Shown: piece after piece, positions 8,003 to 17,722 of the stretch
Layout of the letters: each line of letters starts with the position of its first letter
Numbering within the stretch: position 1 is the stretch's first letter
Origin: Mycolicibacterium mageritense
GTDB lineage: Bacteria; Actinomycetota; Actinomycetes; Mycobacteriales; Mycobacteriaceae
DNA length: 64,000 bases
Reading direction: 5' to 3'
NCBI RefSeq assembly: GCF_010727475.1
Contig: NZ_AP022567.1
Location: 7,006,001 to 7,070,000 of the forward strand
Notes under the pieces: generated by a model
The model's database searches: none
The model's input: only the letters and a program-made list of their open reading frames with translations
Told to the model about the DNA's origin: nothing
Translations under genes and position numbers: made by a program

Positions 8003-8574
8003 CTTTCTCCGATTCCCGGGTAGGACAGGCAGTAGGTGCGCGGCACCGACCGGTAGACCATCGTGCGTGAAGGGGGCGCGTCTGTGCAAGCGTGCGCGTC
8101 GCTGACTTCGAACCGTTCCTCGATGCGGATGGTCGCGGCACCTGCGCTCGCGCAGGGCGTCTGTGCGTATATGCCGGTGGGGATTCCGAACGCATAGCAC
8201 TGGCCTGTCATCAAGTTGGGGACCATGCACAGCCGCGCGGTGAGTCGGTCGGCGAACGGTTCGACGAACACGGTCGCGTCGGCGGGTGACGGGCAGTTAC
8301 CTGCTACGTCGGTGTGCGCGGCCACAGTGTAGGTCATGCCGTCGCCGCAGCGCGCCACAGCGGCACTCAACGCGTCGTCGTGACCGTCGCCGTGCAACGC
8401 GGCGCACTCGCCCACCGGCACTGGTGTGCTGACCGTGGCGGGCCCGGTGTCGTGCTGCGCGGCCGGATCCGCCGTCGTGCACCCGGCGATCACCGCGGAG
8501 GCCATGATGGCTGCGGCGGTCGCGCGGCTGCGTTGACGTCGCAGCGTCGCCAGCCGCCGGGGCTCGGGTGTCAT
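7999..8574 (-). CDS. cysteine-rich lipoprotein
   Basis: 191 aa from the ATG at 8574. After a short Arg-rich start there is a lipobox (ASAVIAGC). The mature part has eight or more Cys (GECAAL, VARCGDG, GNCPSP, ARLCMV, GQCYAFG, TPCASAG, HACTDA, TYCLSYPG), suggesting several disulfides in the envelope. I do not recognise the family. It overlaps the PknH-domain lipoprotein gene by ATGA, so both are made together. A longer upstream start exists but would bury the signal sequence. Confidence 0.65.
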   Translation of the reverse strand: MTPEPRRLATLRRQRSRATAAAIMASAVIAGCTTADPAAQHDTGPATVSTPVPVGECAALHGDGHDDALSAAVARCGDGMTYTVAAHTDVAGNCPSPADATVFVEPFADRLTARLCMVPNLMTGQCYAFGIPTGIYAQTPCASAGAATIRIEERFEVSDAHACTDAPPSRTMVYRSVPRTYCLSYPGIGER

Positions 8575-8685
8575 GTCCTCTATTCTCGCCGCTGTCCATG
8601 CAGTACCGCGCACCAGTTTCTGGGCGGCCCGGAAGCGGGATTCTGGTGTGCGGTGGGGGTGCTGGCCCCACTTAGGCTCGGGGAT

Positions 8686-9636
8686 ATGCGATTGCGCGTG
8701 AAAGCCGGCATCCTGCTCGTTGCCGCCGCTGCGGTGGCGGGTTGCACCGGTGTACCGGACCGCGGGAGTGAAGCCCTCGACATCGAGCAACGGATCTCGG
8801 CGATGCCGGGGGTCAGCGATGTCGATCTCGTCTATGACAACGGGATTCTGGAGGGCACACGCTTTGAGCTGCGCATCGACATGGCGCAGGCCACCGATGA
8901 GCAGATCGGCGCCGTCGCAGCCGAGATCAACACCGCACGTGGCGACAGGTTCGAGGAGTTCGATCAGCGCATCGAGATCGATATCGCCGATTTCGTCACT
9001 CTGGGCGCCAGCGCATCGCTACCCGACGATTCCGCAGACGTGGCGACCCGGCTGCGGGACTTGGATGGGCGTGTCGCCGCGCAGACGATCGATATGCTCC
9101 GCACCTCCGCCGGCGCCACCAGGATCACGATCAACGGCGCCGAGGAAACGGCAACTGTGGTTGACACCGTCCTGCAGGTGTTCGCCAACCGCCCGTTCGA
9201 CCAGGTCGAGGTCAATCCCCCGGCAGGGCCCGGCACCCAGGCCTCTTGGTGGATCCGCACACAGCTGGGCCCGGAGCAGAAACACCACATCGACATGCAG
9301 CTGGCGGCCGCCGCACCCGCGACCCCGCGGCTGCTGATCATCCGTGATGGCGAGGTCGAACGCCTCAACGTCGCCATCCCCAGCCCCGAGACCGCACACG
9401 CCGACATTGTGCGGGTCATCGCCGCGCTCGGCGCCGGCTCGCAGCACCCGCTGGAGCTGGGCTGGTCCTGGGCAGATGATCCGGCCCGCCACGGCGATCT
9501 GCGCTGGTCGGGCGGCGTCGACATCGGCAACTGCGCTGACCCCGACGCGAACACCGGCTCCGATCCCGACCTGGTGCCCGCCGCCCGCCAATTCCAGCAG
9601 CGGATCCGCGACGAGTACGGACCCTGCGTGAAGTAG
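8686..9636 (+). CDS. mycobacterial lipoprotein, function unknown
   Basis: 316 aa from ATG 8686. The signal peptide ends in AAAAVAGC, a good lipobox. The body is acidic and repetitive in structure (DIEQRISAMPGVSDVDLVYDN ... ATVVDTVLQVFANRPFDQVEV), ending in a Cys-containing tail (GNCADPD ... YGPCVK). No catalytic motif is seen. A TAGGCT box (8673-8678) seven bases before the ATG suggests a leaderless transcript. Divergent from the two lipoprotein genes on the other strand with only 111 bp between, so control regions are probably shared. Confidence 0.7.
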   Translation: MRLRVKAGILLVAAAAVAGCTGVPDRGSEALDIEQRISAMPGVSDVDLVYDNGILEGTRFELRIDMAQATDEQIGAVAAEINTARGDRFEEFDQRIEIDIADFVTLGASASLPDDSADVATRLRDLDGRVAAQTIDMLRTSAGATRITINGAEETATVVDTVLQVFANRPFDQVEVNPPAGPGTQASWWIRTQLGPEQKHHIDMQLAAAAPATPRLLIIRDGEVERLNVAIPSPETAHADIVRVIAALGAGSQHPLELGWSWADDPARHGDLRWSGGVDIGNCADPDANTGSDPDLVPAARQFQQRIRDEYGPCVK

Positions 9637-9738
9637 GCGCGCCGGCTGCGCGGTTCGCCGAAGACGGACCTCCGGGGAGGCGCGCACCCACGGAAACCCG
9701 CCACAACAACGGATTCGGACAAGAAAGGGAGTCACACC

Positions 9739-10142
9739 ATGCCGATAGATGATGCCGGATGGCATTTCGACACCTGCCGCGAACACGACCTGGACGAAAC
9801 GTGCGCAGCGACCCACATCGGGATGTTCTTCGCCTGGTTGTCCCACCACGATCTGGTCAACGAAGACCGGGTCGACGTCGCATCGCTTCGGGATCGTTCG
9901 GCCAACCCGGGTGCGTTTGTATTCCAGCACTGTTGCGGCGAGATCCACGGTTCATGCTCACCCCGCGGGGCTGGGCATTCAGCAAGGCCGCCTACCGCGC
10001 ATACCTTGGCATGTACGAGTACATCCCGGAGATTGCCCGCCACCCGGTGACCTACGCCGCGCCGGACACGTGGGCGACCTACGACGCGGTGGCCCCGGTC
10101 ATTCAGGAGGCCTACGACGTGTTCTGCGCTCAGATCGAGTAG
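9739..10142 (+). pseudogene. DUF7832-like small protein gene, frameshifted
   Basis: The 5' part, with a good ribosome site (AAAGGGAG) before ATG 9739, reads MPIDDAGWHFDTC...ATHIGMFFAWLSHHDL and ends near CCGEI. The family then continues in another frame as RFMLTPRGWAFSKAAYRAYLG...YDVFCAQIE with a stop at 10140. The shift lies near 9940-9948 at GAGATCCACGG and fits loss of one GATC unit from a GATCGATC repeat. The M-x-x-DDAxWH...ATHIGMFxAWL start is, as I recall, that of small immunity-like proteins now called DUF7832. Function unknown; probably inactive unless the shift is a sequencing error. Confidence 0.55.
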
Positions 10143-10239
10143 AAACGAGAGGCGACAGGATCCATACAGTGGCCGCCGGAGCGGGGCTCAGGTGATGGCT
10201 CACCCCGATTCGGTACCGGTCCTACCAGGAGGTCACTCG

Positions 10240-10494
10240 ATGAAACGCGGATCGCCATGGGCAGCGCCCGCGGTGCCCGATATTCGTGCCGGGTTGCGCC
10301 GCGGGTTTGTCGAGCTGATCGAGCGCTTCTCCGTTGCTTTGACCGATGATCCCGACCTGAGAAGTGTGCGCGACCCAGCCGAGTTGCGGCGCCGCAACAA
10401 TCGTGCTCGCGATCTGGGCGCGTCGCTGGACGAGATGCGCACCGAGGTGGCGGCACTGGACCGTGCCGGACTGTATTGGGTTCTCTCCGCATAA
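10240..10494 (+). CDS. small conserved-looking hypothetical protein
   Basis: 84 aa from ATG 10240, chosen because AGGAGG lies at 10227-10232 with ideal spacing; an in-frame ATG 48 bp upstream has none. The protein is charged and largely helical (GLRRGFVELIERFSVALTDDPD ... NNRARDLGASLDEMRTEVAALDRAG). No family recognised. It sits between a broken small gene and the recombinase trio. Confidence 0.55.
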   Translation: MKRGSPWAAPAVPDIRAGLRRGFVELIERFSVALTDDPDLRSVRDPAELRRRNNRARDLGASLDEMRTEVAALDRAGLYWVLSA

Positions 10495-10685
10495 GTTCCG
10501 TGTCTTGTTTTGACGGTCTCCTTTACGCCTTGCGCGTGTCGGGACTCGTTGTCGGATTAATAGGACTTAGGTGTCGGTGTGGAGATGGTGGCGTTCACCG
10601 GGGACGGCTGGGAAACATGGGATGTCGAACGGCGCCCGGTGGCGCCGACGGGGATGCGCCGGGCCGTCCCCGTGCGTCTGTTGCG

Positions 10686-11991
10686 ATGAACAGGTGGTTG
10701 AGAGAGCTACCTTCGAGCGGGGCGACCTCACCGGCCACGTGGCTTCGGTACGGACGGATTCTGCGAGACTGGGCGCGCTTCTTGACCGAGCACGGAATCG
10801 GTGTCTTCGATAACCGGGAGCGGTTGCGCACTGGGCTGAGTGGCTACGCTGCGTATCGAGCGGTGGGTCCTGTTAAAGCCCGCTTCGAGGCGACGACGTG
10901 GAATCAGCACGTGAGCGTGTTGGCGTCGTTCTATCGGTGGGCGACGGCGGAGGGCTACGCGGCTAGCGAACCGTTCTCCTACGGCGTGGCACTCAATTCG
11001 TATGCGGACAAATTGTTGTTGCGCCAGAAAAATTCTGCCACTCGGCGCGTCCCCAAACCGCACGTGTCGATCAAGTACTTGGCTGTGGATTTCGCTGACT
11101 TGCTCATCCGCGGATTGGCAGGACTTGACCGTGACGGCGGTCCGTCAAAATTTCGTGGCCACCATTTGGCCCGCAATGGTGCTGTTGGCCGACTTGCGTT
11201 GTCGACGGGGTTGCGGGCCGCCGAGTTCTCATCATTGCTGGTGTGGGAAATTCCCGCTCTACCGCAACGGCCACAACGGTTTCCGATTCCGTTCCCTGTT
11301 CCCGCGGGGGTGACCAAGGGCACCAAGTTCCGCACGACCTGGATCGAGTATGACGCGTTGGTGGAAGTGCATCGCTACATCGAGCTGGACCGGGCGGTCA
11401 ACGTGGAGGGCTCGTTGTGGAAACCGGTGCATAAGCGAGCCGTTGATGGTGACCGAGCCGGATCACCGGGGCGGCCGCGTTAACGGCACCAGGGTCGCGT
11501 GGGCTTCGCTTCGTCCCGTTGAGCGGCGCCGGCTGGTCGCGCCGGGCGGTGGTTCGTGTCTGTTGTCGGTGTGTAGTGACGGACGACCGTTCACAGCGTG
11601 GTCGACAGTGTTCGCCCGCACTGCGGATCGCATCCGACAACAGTGGGAGCCGCGATTCCCGCATGTGTCTCCACACCGGCTGCGCCACACCTTCGCCATG
11701 AAAACGATGGAGCGTTTGGTAGGCGGCTACTACGCCCAGCTTGCCCAGGCGGTGAAGGACACCAACGCCGACAACGCGCTGGCGTTCTACCTGTCGAAAG
11801 CAGACCCGATGATGGTGCTGCGTGACCTATTGGGCCACTCGTCGGTACTGACCACGGAGAAATACTTGCGGCGTCTGGACACCACTCGAATCTTCCGAGA
11901 GTCCTACGCCGCGGCGGGATCCCATCACGGACTGATAGCCGATTCGGCTGCCGACGAGGCCGCCTCCGAGTTCGCCGAAGAGGCCGACTAA
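10686..11991 (+). pseudogene. tyrosine recombinase A of the trio, frameshifted
   Basis: From ATG 10686 one frame gives the core-binding domain and the first catalytic Arg (STGLRAAEFSSLLV). The frame runs into TAA at 11481. The catalytic C-terminus is intact in another frame up to 11991: HRLRHTF (His and Arg), LLGHSSVLTT (His) and KYLRRLD (Tyr). The change falls about 11430-11480, so the gene is broken by one indel there. It could be a sequencing error, since both halves are otherwise clean. The stop overlaps the start of recombinase B. Confidence 0.8.
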
Positions 11992-13730
11992 TGCCAGCTG
12001 AGATGACGACGGACCCGTTGGGACTGGACTGCCTGTTCACCAATGGCCAGCGTTCCCGGATCGCGGTGCCAGCCGGCTTCCGCAACGAGACCTTGGCGAC
12101 GAACCTGGTGACAGCGCTGATCGAACTGATTCACCCACGGGGCGGGGTTGATGCGGCTGGCACTGTCCGGCATCACATGCGCTCCATTGCCGGCATGGTG
12201 TCGTGGTTCGATGATCGGGGATTCACCGGTGGGGTGAAAGACCTGACCCGAAGCCAAGTGGCCGAGTTCCTGATGAGCCGCAAGACTGCCGTCGAACGCA
12301 ATTGCCGGCAGCTGTTGACCGCATTCGGCAACGAGATCGAGCCCCTATCGCCCGGTGTCATGGAGTTCGTGACCGGCAAAACCTTTCACCCGAAACGCCG
12401 CCGCAACGAAAAGCCACTCGCCCCCTACTCCGAGGCAGAGTGGGGCCGTCTACAGCATGCATGCCTGGAGGTCATCAACGACTCCTACGCCGAGAATCGC
12501 CGCGCTGCGACCGCAGCGCAACGGGGCCAGCGGCCCTCGCTTGATAACTGGACCTATCAAGACGTCTGCTGGTTACTCGCCGACCTGGGGCCGACCATCA
12601 CCAACGCATCGGTGAGCCGTCTCTATGGTGTGTGCGCGGCCACGATCGCGAGCCGAAGCGGCGGAGTGGTACCCGCTCGCAGAGCTCTCTTTCCTCAGAC
12701 TTCGACAGTCATCGCTTACATGCTGCTGTTCGGCAGCTACACCGGAATCGTGCCAGATGGCATCGCTAACCTGGGCGTAAAGGACTTGGACTGGACCGGG
12801 GACAGCGAGGTCCTGCTGTCGTACTTCAAGGGTCGGACCGCCGCCGAAAGTCTGGTATTGAACAAGGACGCGGTGAAACTGCTCGAGCAGTGGTTGCGCC
12901 ACTCGGCGTCGCTGCGGCAGTTCGCACCCGCCGACAAGCGCGGGGCCCTTTGGATTCGGTACCAGCAAGGACAATTCGGTCACCAGTTCCTCACCGGTGC
13001 AACTGATTACGCATCCCTGCGCAAGTGGGTGAAGAACCGTGGCCTGGTCGACGACAACGGCAGCCCGTTAAAGGTGCATCGCCACCGTATCCGCACCACG
13101 TTCGAGTCCACGCGGGACCGCCGCACCTGGTTCGGCAGCGCGAGGGCCACCATCGACCCCAACCACACACCGGCGGTTGAGGGTGATCACTACCTCAGTG
13201 TCACCACGCCCGGCCAGCAACGCGCCATCGAGGGTGTGATCGAGGAGGCTCAGGGCGACCTGGTGCGTCAGGCCTGCGTTCCGCAAGTGCTGCTTGGCGA
13301 GGCAGATGCCGCTGAGATCGCCGAACGCTTCCCGCAGCTGGTGGACACGCTGAACCTGGACGGGCCCGCGTTGGCCGAGCTGGTCGGCGGCGAACGCGAC
13401 GTGTTCGTCGCCAGTTGCGCTGACCAATTAGCCGGCGTCCACGGCCCCGTGGGCAAACCGTGCCCGGCGCGGCCATGGGTATGTCTGTTGTGCCCGCTGG
13501 CATTATTCACCCCTCGCCATGCGACGAACCTCCTGCGACTCAAGGCGTACTTCGCCCGGCAATGGCTGCTCATGGCTGCACCGCAGTACATGGCCGTTTT
13601 CGGTCCATATTCAGCTCGCCTCGACGAAGTGTTGGCACTGTTTCCCCCTGACGTGCTCACTCGGTCCGCCACCCACGTCAGCGAAACCGACCAAGACATC
13701 CCGCTGCGGCCAGAGGAAGGCACTCAGTGA
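11991..13730 (+). CDS. tyrosine recombinase B of the trio
   Basis: 579 aa, intact. Box II is clear: HRHRIRTTF (His, Arg), NHTPAVEGDHYLS (His and Tyr). At box I, where active enzymes have TGxR, this protein has SYTGIVPDGIANL, so the first catalytic Arg is absent. The long C-terminal extension carries a Cys cluster (GKPCPARPWVCLLCPLALF) that may bind zinc. In trio elements the partners act together, so one lacking an Arg may be structural. Starts within the stop of A and ends over the start of C. Confidence 0.75.
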   Translation: MPAEMTTDPLGLDCLFTNGQRSRIAVPAGFRNETLATNLVTALIELIHPRGGVDAAGTVRHHMRSIAGMVSWFDDRGFTGGVKDLTRSQVAEFLMSRKTAVERNCRQLLTAFGNEIEPLSPGVMEFVTGKTFHPKRRRNEKPLAPYSEAEWGRLQHACLEVINDSYAENRRAATAAQRGQRPSLDNWTYQDVCWLLADLGPTITNASVSRLYGVCAATIASRSGGVVPARRALFPQTSTVIAYMLLFGSYTGIVPDGIANLGVKDLDWTGDSEVLLSYFKGRTAAESLVLNKDAVKLLEQWLRHSASLRQFAPADKRGALWIRYQQGQFGHQFLTGATDYASLRKWVKNRGLVDDNGSPLKVHRHRIRTTFESTRDRRTWFGSARATIDPNHTPAVEGDHYLSVTTPGQQRAIEGVIEEAQGDLVRQACVPQVLLGEADAAEIAERFPQLVDTLNLDGPALAELVGGERDVFVASCADQLAGVHGPVGKPCPARPWVCLLCPLALFTPRHATNLLRLKAYFARQWLLMAAPQYMAVFGPYSARLDEVLALFPPDVLTRSATHVSETDQDIPLRPEEGTQ

Positions 13731-15295
13731 ACCGACAAAGCTCGACCGCCGCCGACAGCACCGCGTTGCCGCGATCGGCCTTCGCAGGAATCGATGTCTG
13801 CAGAGCCGCCTCGCTTCCACTGACCGAGGGGGCCCGACGGCCGCTGTTTGATGACGACGTGTGGAATTTGGACGAGGTGGTCGGCACAGCCGTCGCACTC
13901 GCTAAATGTCAGCAGCAGTTGGACTTTCGGCCGCTAACCAATCCGCGCTGGCGCCAGGTCGCGAAGGAGTACGTGTTCGCCCTGCTGGTCCCCCATCATG
14001 AGCACGTACGCGTACTGCCGCACGCCTACCGCGTTGCATTCGGTCTGCAAACCTGCGCTATGCGGCTGGCGGAGCTGGCACGATTCTTCCGCTGGCTGAC
14101 CGAGCAAGGAGTCGACGAACTGACCCAGCTCGATCAGGGCCTTTGCGACGGGTACTTGAATTGGCGCCGCGAGATACGGAGCGAGAAGGACGAGCCGATT
14201 CGTCAAGCGCTAATCGTTCACTATCAGGCTGCGATGGTCATGATCGACATCGCCGAGTACAGCGAATTATTCACCGCCGATCGATGCCGTACTGGATTTC
14301 GACCGTGGCCAGGCAAGTCCGCCGCCGAGGCTGCCGGGGTGAAGACCAACACCGGGGAGAACAAGACGCCTCCGCTGCCGATGGAGACGCTGCGGCCGCT
14401 GCTCTCGGCGGCCTTATACATCGTGGACACCCTCGGCCCGCACATCCTGGCGCTTCGTGACGAGCTAGTGGAGCGAACTGAACGGAAGGCAAACCTGCGC
14501 GGGATGCGCGCGTGCCCGACTGACAAGCTGCTTGCGGTGCTCGACCGGCAGTTGCGCGAGGGCGATCCCTTCTACGAGCGGCTCGGCTCGTTCAGCGCCG
14601 TCAAGAGCAGCGCCTATGGCGGACCTCTCGATGCCATCAACTTCACGCCACTGGCTCATGCGGTCGGCTCTCGCCAGTTCTACGGTCGTTGGCTTGACGA
14701 ACAGCCAGCGCTGCGTAACACGATCGAGAACGTGCTCGCTGTCGTGGGGACCGAAAAACCGCTGTGCCGCAACGCTGCTCTAGTTCTCCGAGCTGATGAC
14801 GACACCGAAGTGCCCTGGACAGAACCCCTGCACTACGCGGTCGCCGATGACCTGCCCAGCCTGCTGCGCACCGCGTGCCTATTGGTGGTGGCAATCCTGA
14901 CCGGCATGCGGAGTGGTGAGCTGATGGAACTACAGCGGGGCTGCCTGACCGAAGAGGAAATCGCGCCGGGGCTCAAGCGTTATCGACTAAAGGGGAAAGT
15001 GATCAAGGGGCGTGCTCTGGGCGGCGAACCCGAAGAGTGGGTGGTCATCCCCGAGGCGCACCGCGCAGCGGCGGTCGCCGAGAAGCTCATCGGTTTCGAC
15101 GTGCACGGGGTTCGCAGCGACCTCGATCACCTGTTCGGCCGGTTCAGTTACCAGGACCTCGTTAGACGACTCTGCTCCTGGGTCAACGGGCCAGCCGGCG
15201 CCAGGCTGGGCCTGCTGAGGTGAGCCCTTCGTAGTGGTCCAGTCGTTGTGCGACTCTGTTGCCCGGTCTGCGGGCAAGGAAGAATCAACAACGAC

Positions 15296-15583
15296 ATGGC
15301 ATCGAACAAGCGCCGGCGGCACACCCCGGACCAGATCATCCGCAAGCTCGCCGAGGGCAACAAGCTCCTTGCAGCGGGCCAGGAACTGAGCGAGGTGTGC
15401 CGACACCTAGAGATCGCGGAGTCGACGTGGCATCGCTGGCTTGCCCAGTACGGCGGCATGAAGGCCAACGACGCCAAGCGTCTCAAAGAACTCGAAGCCG
15501 AGAACGCCCGGCTCAAGAAGATGGTCGCCAACCAGGCCCTCGACATCGACATGCTCAAGGAGATCTCGGCGGGAAACTTCTGA
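15296..15583 (+). CDS. IS3-family transposase OrfA
   Basis: 95 aa from ATG 15296. It has the OrfA layout: an HTH (TPDQIIRKLAEGNKLLAAG, LSEVCRHLEIAESTWHRWL) and a leucine-zipper segment (RLKELEAENARLKKMVANQ) for multimerisation. A longer in-frame start upstream would begin inside the terminal repeat region. The frame ends at TGA 15581-15583, just after a GGGAAAC heptamer (15571-15577) placed correctly for a -1 ribosomal shift into OrfB. Confidence 0.9.
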   Translation: MASNKRRRHTPDQIIRKLAEGNKLLAAGQELSEVCRHLEIAESTWHRWLAQYGGMKANDAKRLKELEAENARLKKMVANQALDIDMLKEISAGNF

Positions 15584-16433
15584 CCCCGAACCGCAAGCGC
15601 AGCGCCGTCACGGTGCTGCGCGAGCGGTTCGGGGTGTCTGAACGCCGCGCCTGCACGGTCGTGGGTCTGCACCGCTCCACGATGCGCCTGACGCCGGCGC
15701 CGATCGCCACCGAGGAGGCCGAGCTGCGGGCTTGGTTGCGCCGGTTCTCCACCGATCGACCTCGCTGGGGGTGGCGACGGGCAGCCAAGATGGCCCGCAA
15801 GGCCGGCTGGAAAGCCAACAACAAGCGCATCCGCCGGCTGTGGCGTGAAGAGGGCTTGCGGGTCCCACAGCGCCGCCGCAAGAAGCGGCTGACCGGCATC
15901 GGTGTCGCCGTGGGTGCGATGTCACCGATCCGCCCGAACGTGATCTGGGCGATGGACTTCCAGTTCGACACGACCGCCGATGGCCGCATCCTCAAGATGC
16001 TCAACGTCATCGACGAGTTCACCCGCGAAGCACTCGCGATTGAGGTCGACCGCGCCATCAACGCCGACGGCGTCGTCGACGTCTTGGATCGCCTGGCCCT
16101 CACCCACGGGCGCCGCACTACGTGCGCTTCGACAACGGGCCTGAGTTCGTGGCCCACGCCGTGAGCGATTGGTGCCGATTCAACAGTGCCGGTTCCCTTT
16201 TCATTGATCCCGGCTCGCCGTGGCAGAACGCCTGGATCGAATCCTTCAACGGCCGCCTGCGTGATGAACTGCTCAACTCGTGGCGCTTCGACTCGCTTCT
16301 GGAGGCCCGGGTGATCATCGAGGACTGGCGCTGCGATTACAACGCCAACCGACCCCACTCCGCCCACGGCGAACTTACCCCAGCGGAGTTCGCTCTACAG
16401 TGGACCACGACCCACCAACCCCAAGTCGCATAG
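15571..16433 (+). pseudogene. IS3-family transposase OrfB, frameshifted
   Basis: OrfB reads from the slippery site as an HTH_21 region (TEEAELRAWLRRFSTDRPRWG) and an integrase catalytic core. The first Asp is in WAMDFQFD. The frame is then lost at about 16110-16118, where one C seems missing from GGGCGCCGCAC. It resumes in another frame with FDNGPEFVAHAV (second Asp) and WIESFNGRLRDELL (Glu). With one C restored the text becomes THGRPHYVRFDNG, normal for the family. This copy is therefore probably unable to move itself, unless a sequencing error. Confidence 0.85.
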
Positions 16434-17185
16434 CGACTGGACCACCAAACGGGTCCCCCTCACTGCAACCGATTCCTGATGAGACGTTCACCCTGCGGAT
16501 GCTGCGCCGCCGGCTTGCCATCGAACTTGCTTACCGGCCAGCGGGGCTTCTGGCGGCCAAGGTGCAACTCAAACACGTCTCCGTGGTGACCACCGAGGGT
16601 TACGCGGCCCGCCCCGGCGGGGCTCAAGCCAAGCTGTGGGCCGAGATCAGCCAGCACGAACAGAGCCGAAACATTGAGCTGACACTGGAGGCCTTCGCCG
16701 ACTTCGAGCGGGGGGTCATGCCCGCGGGGCCCGGCGCCCGCGAACTCATCGACTACTTCGGCAGCATCGACGCCCGACTCGACCGCGAGCAGGCATCCCC
16801 GAAGGTCCTCCCCAACGATCAACAGCTTCGTAACCTGCTTTCACGACGCGCCAAGACGCTGCATCTAGCTGTGGCGAACTACTGCTGGTTCAGCGACCCC
16901 GCCCGTGCCCTGTGCCTGAAGATTGCAGGGACACCAACCGCCGAGAAGCCCCTGATCGGTATGTGCGACGCAGCTCGCTGCCCACAGGCAACCCACCACG
17001 CTCGTCACCGCGACACGTGGTCGGAAGCCGTGAAATCGACAACGACTTTCCTGGGCTCATTGAGCAAGACCCAGAAAACCGAACGTCAACGCCTGCAGTC
17101 CGAACTGAGCCGCGCTCAACGGGTGATCGACGGCATCGATGCTGCCAGCACCGGCGGCCAGCAGGATCCCTAGAGACGCCGACAC

Positions 17186-17620
17186 ATGGGCCGAGTTAGC
17201 CAACAGCAGCGCGAACAAATCGAATCGCGCATCAGGGCCGCCTCCGACAGGCTGCTGCGCGGAGACATACCCGCAGGAGGTGGTTGCGACGTAAAGACGC
17301 TCGCTGCAGAGTCTGGAGTCACTCGCGCCGCTCTCTACAGCACCTATCTGCACCTCAAGGAAGAATTCGAAGCGCGGCGCGAACGCCAGCGCGCCCTCAA
17401 CATCGACAACGACCAACGGGAAAAACAAATTCGGCGGTTGAAGGACGAGGTCGTCAAGCTGCGCCAATGGTTGGCTGACCGCGATGCCGACATCGCCACC
17501 CACGAGCAATTCCGCAAAAGCGCAATCTCTCGACTGGCCGCCCAACACGACGAGATCGTCCGGTTACGCGACGCCCTAGCCGACAACGACAACGTCCGTG
17601 GTCTGCCCAGGCGTAGCTGA
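17186..17620 (+). CDS. small coiled-coil partner of the recombinase trio (DUF6262-like)
   Basis: 144 aa. Residues 1-60 form a small HTH-like head (VKTLAAESGVTRAALYSTYLHLKEEF), and residues 60-140 a continuous charged coiled coil (REKQIRRLKDEVVKLRQWLADRD). This matches the TnpC/DUF6262 proteins that accompany trio recombinases in Tn554-like elements and influence the efficiency or direction of transposition. It starts 12 bp after recombinase C with no strong ribosome site. Intact. Confidence 0.75.
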   Translation: MGRVSQQQREQIESRIRAASDRLLRGDIPAGGGCDVKTLAAESGVTRAALYSTYLHLKEEFEARRERQRALNIDNDQREKQIRRLKDEVVKLRQWLADRDADIATHEQFRKSAISRLAAQHDEIVRLRDALADNDNVRGLPRRS

Positions 17621-17704
17621 TCAGCCATGCACGTCTCCTCAGATGCCTTTGGCCCCCAGAATCCATGTGAGGCGAAGGTACCCGAGAGGGCAAGGACAGC
17701 CCGT

Positions 17705-17722
17705 TGAGGTGGTTCCACCTCA
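17705..17722. repeat. perfect palindrome TGAGGTGG-TT-CCACCTCA
   Basis: An 18-bp inverted repeat that includes the stop codon of the small basic-protein gene. There is no T-run, so it is not a simple terminator. It could be a recombinase or element-end site between the trio and the next module. Confidence 0.45.

Larger units (their letters stand above)
15216..16462 (+). mobile_element. IS3-family insertion sequence, 1247 bp
   Basis: The ends are TGAGGTGAGCCC... on the left and, read inward from the right, TGAGGGGGACCC... The terminal repeats continue imperfectly into TGGTCCAGTCG and TGCGACT on both sides. The element is flanked by a 4-bp direct repeat CTGC (15212-15215 and 16463-16466). Removing it restores an open frame, which confirms the boundaries. 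It carries orfA and orfB overlapping with a -1 shift, and DDE residues typical of IS3-family transposases. The 4-bp duplication suits the IS407-like subgroup. Confidence 0.9.
13727..17173 (+). pseudogene. tyrosine recombinase C of the trio, split by an IS element
   Basis: The 5' part (13727-15215) has the N-terminal domain and the first catalytic Arg (LTGMRSGELMEL). The 3' part (from 16463) carries the rest: LRMLRRRLAIELAYRP, LKHVSVVTTEGYAA with the box-II His and Tyr, and a Cys-containing tail (GMCDAARCPQ). Removing the IS and one copy of the CTGC duplication rejoins them in frame as GARLGLQPIPDETFTLR, close to the usual trio-C sequence. The disruption was therefore recent and exact. Overlaps recombinase B by GTGA. 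Confidence 0.85.
10686..17620 (+). mobile_element. recombinase-in-trio (RIT/Tn554-like) module
   Basis: Three tyrosine recombinase genes overlap head to tail (TAATG at 11989-11993; GTGA at 13727-13730), followed 12 bp later by a small coiled-coil protein. Three co-oriented recombinases plus a small helical partner is the known layout of Tn554-type and RIT elements, which move as a unit. Here the first gene is frameshifted and the third is split by an IS, so this copy is probably immobile. The outer ends are not recognised. The small basic protein and SIR2 gene just downstream could be former cargo. Confidence 0.7.

Noticed and set aside
15235..16444. Inner inverted repeat TGGTCCAGTCG as the IS boundary
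   Set aside because: Flanks show no direct repeat there; the outer TGAGG ends give a 4-bp duplication and restore the recombinase frame.
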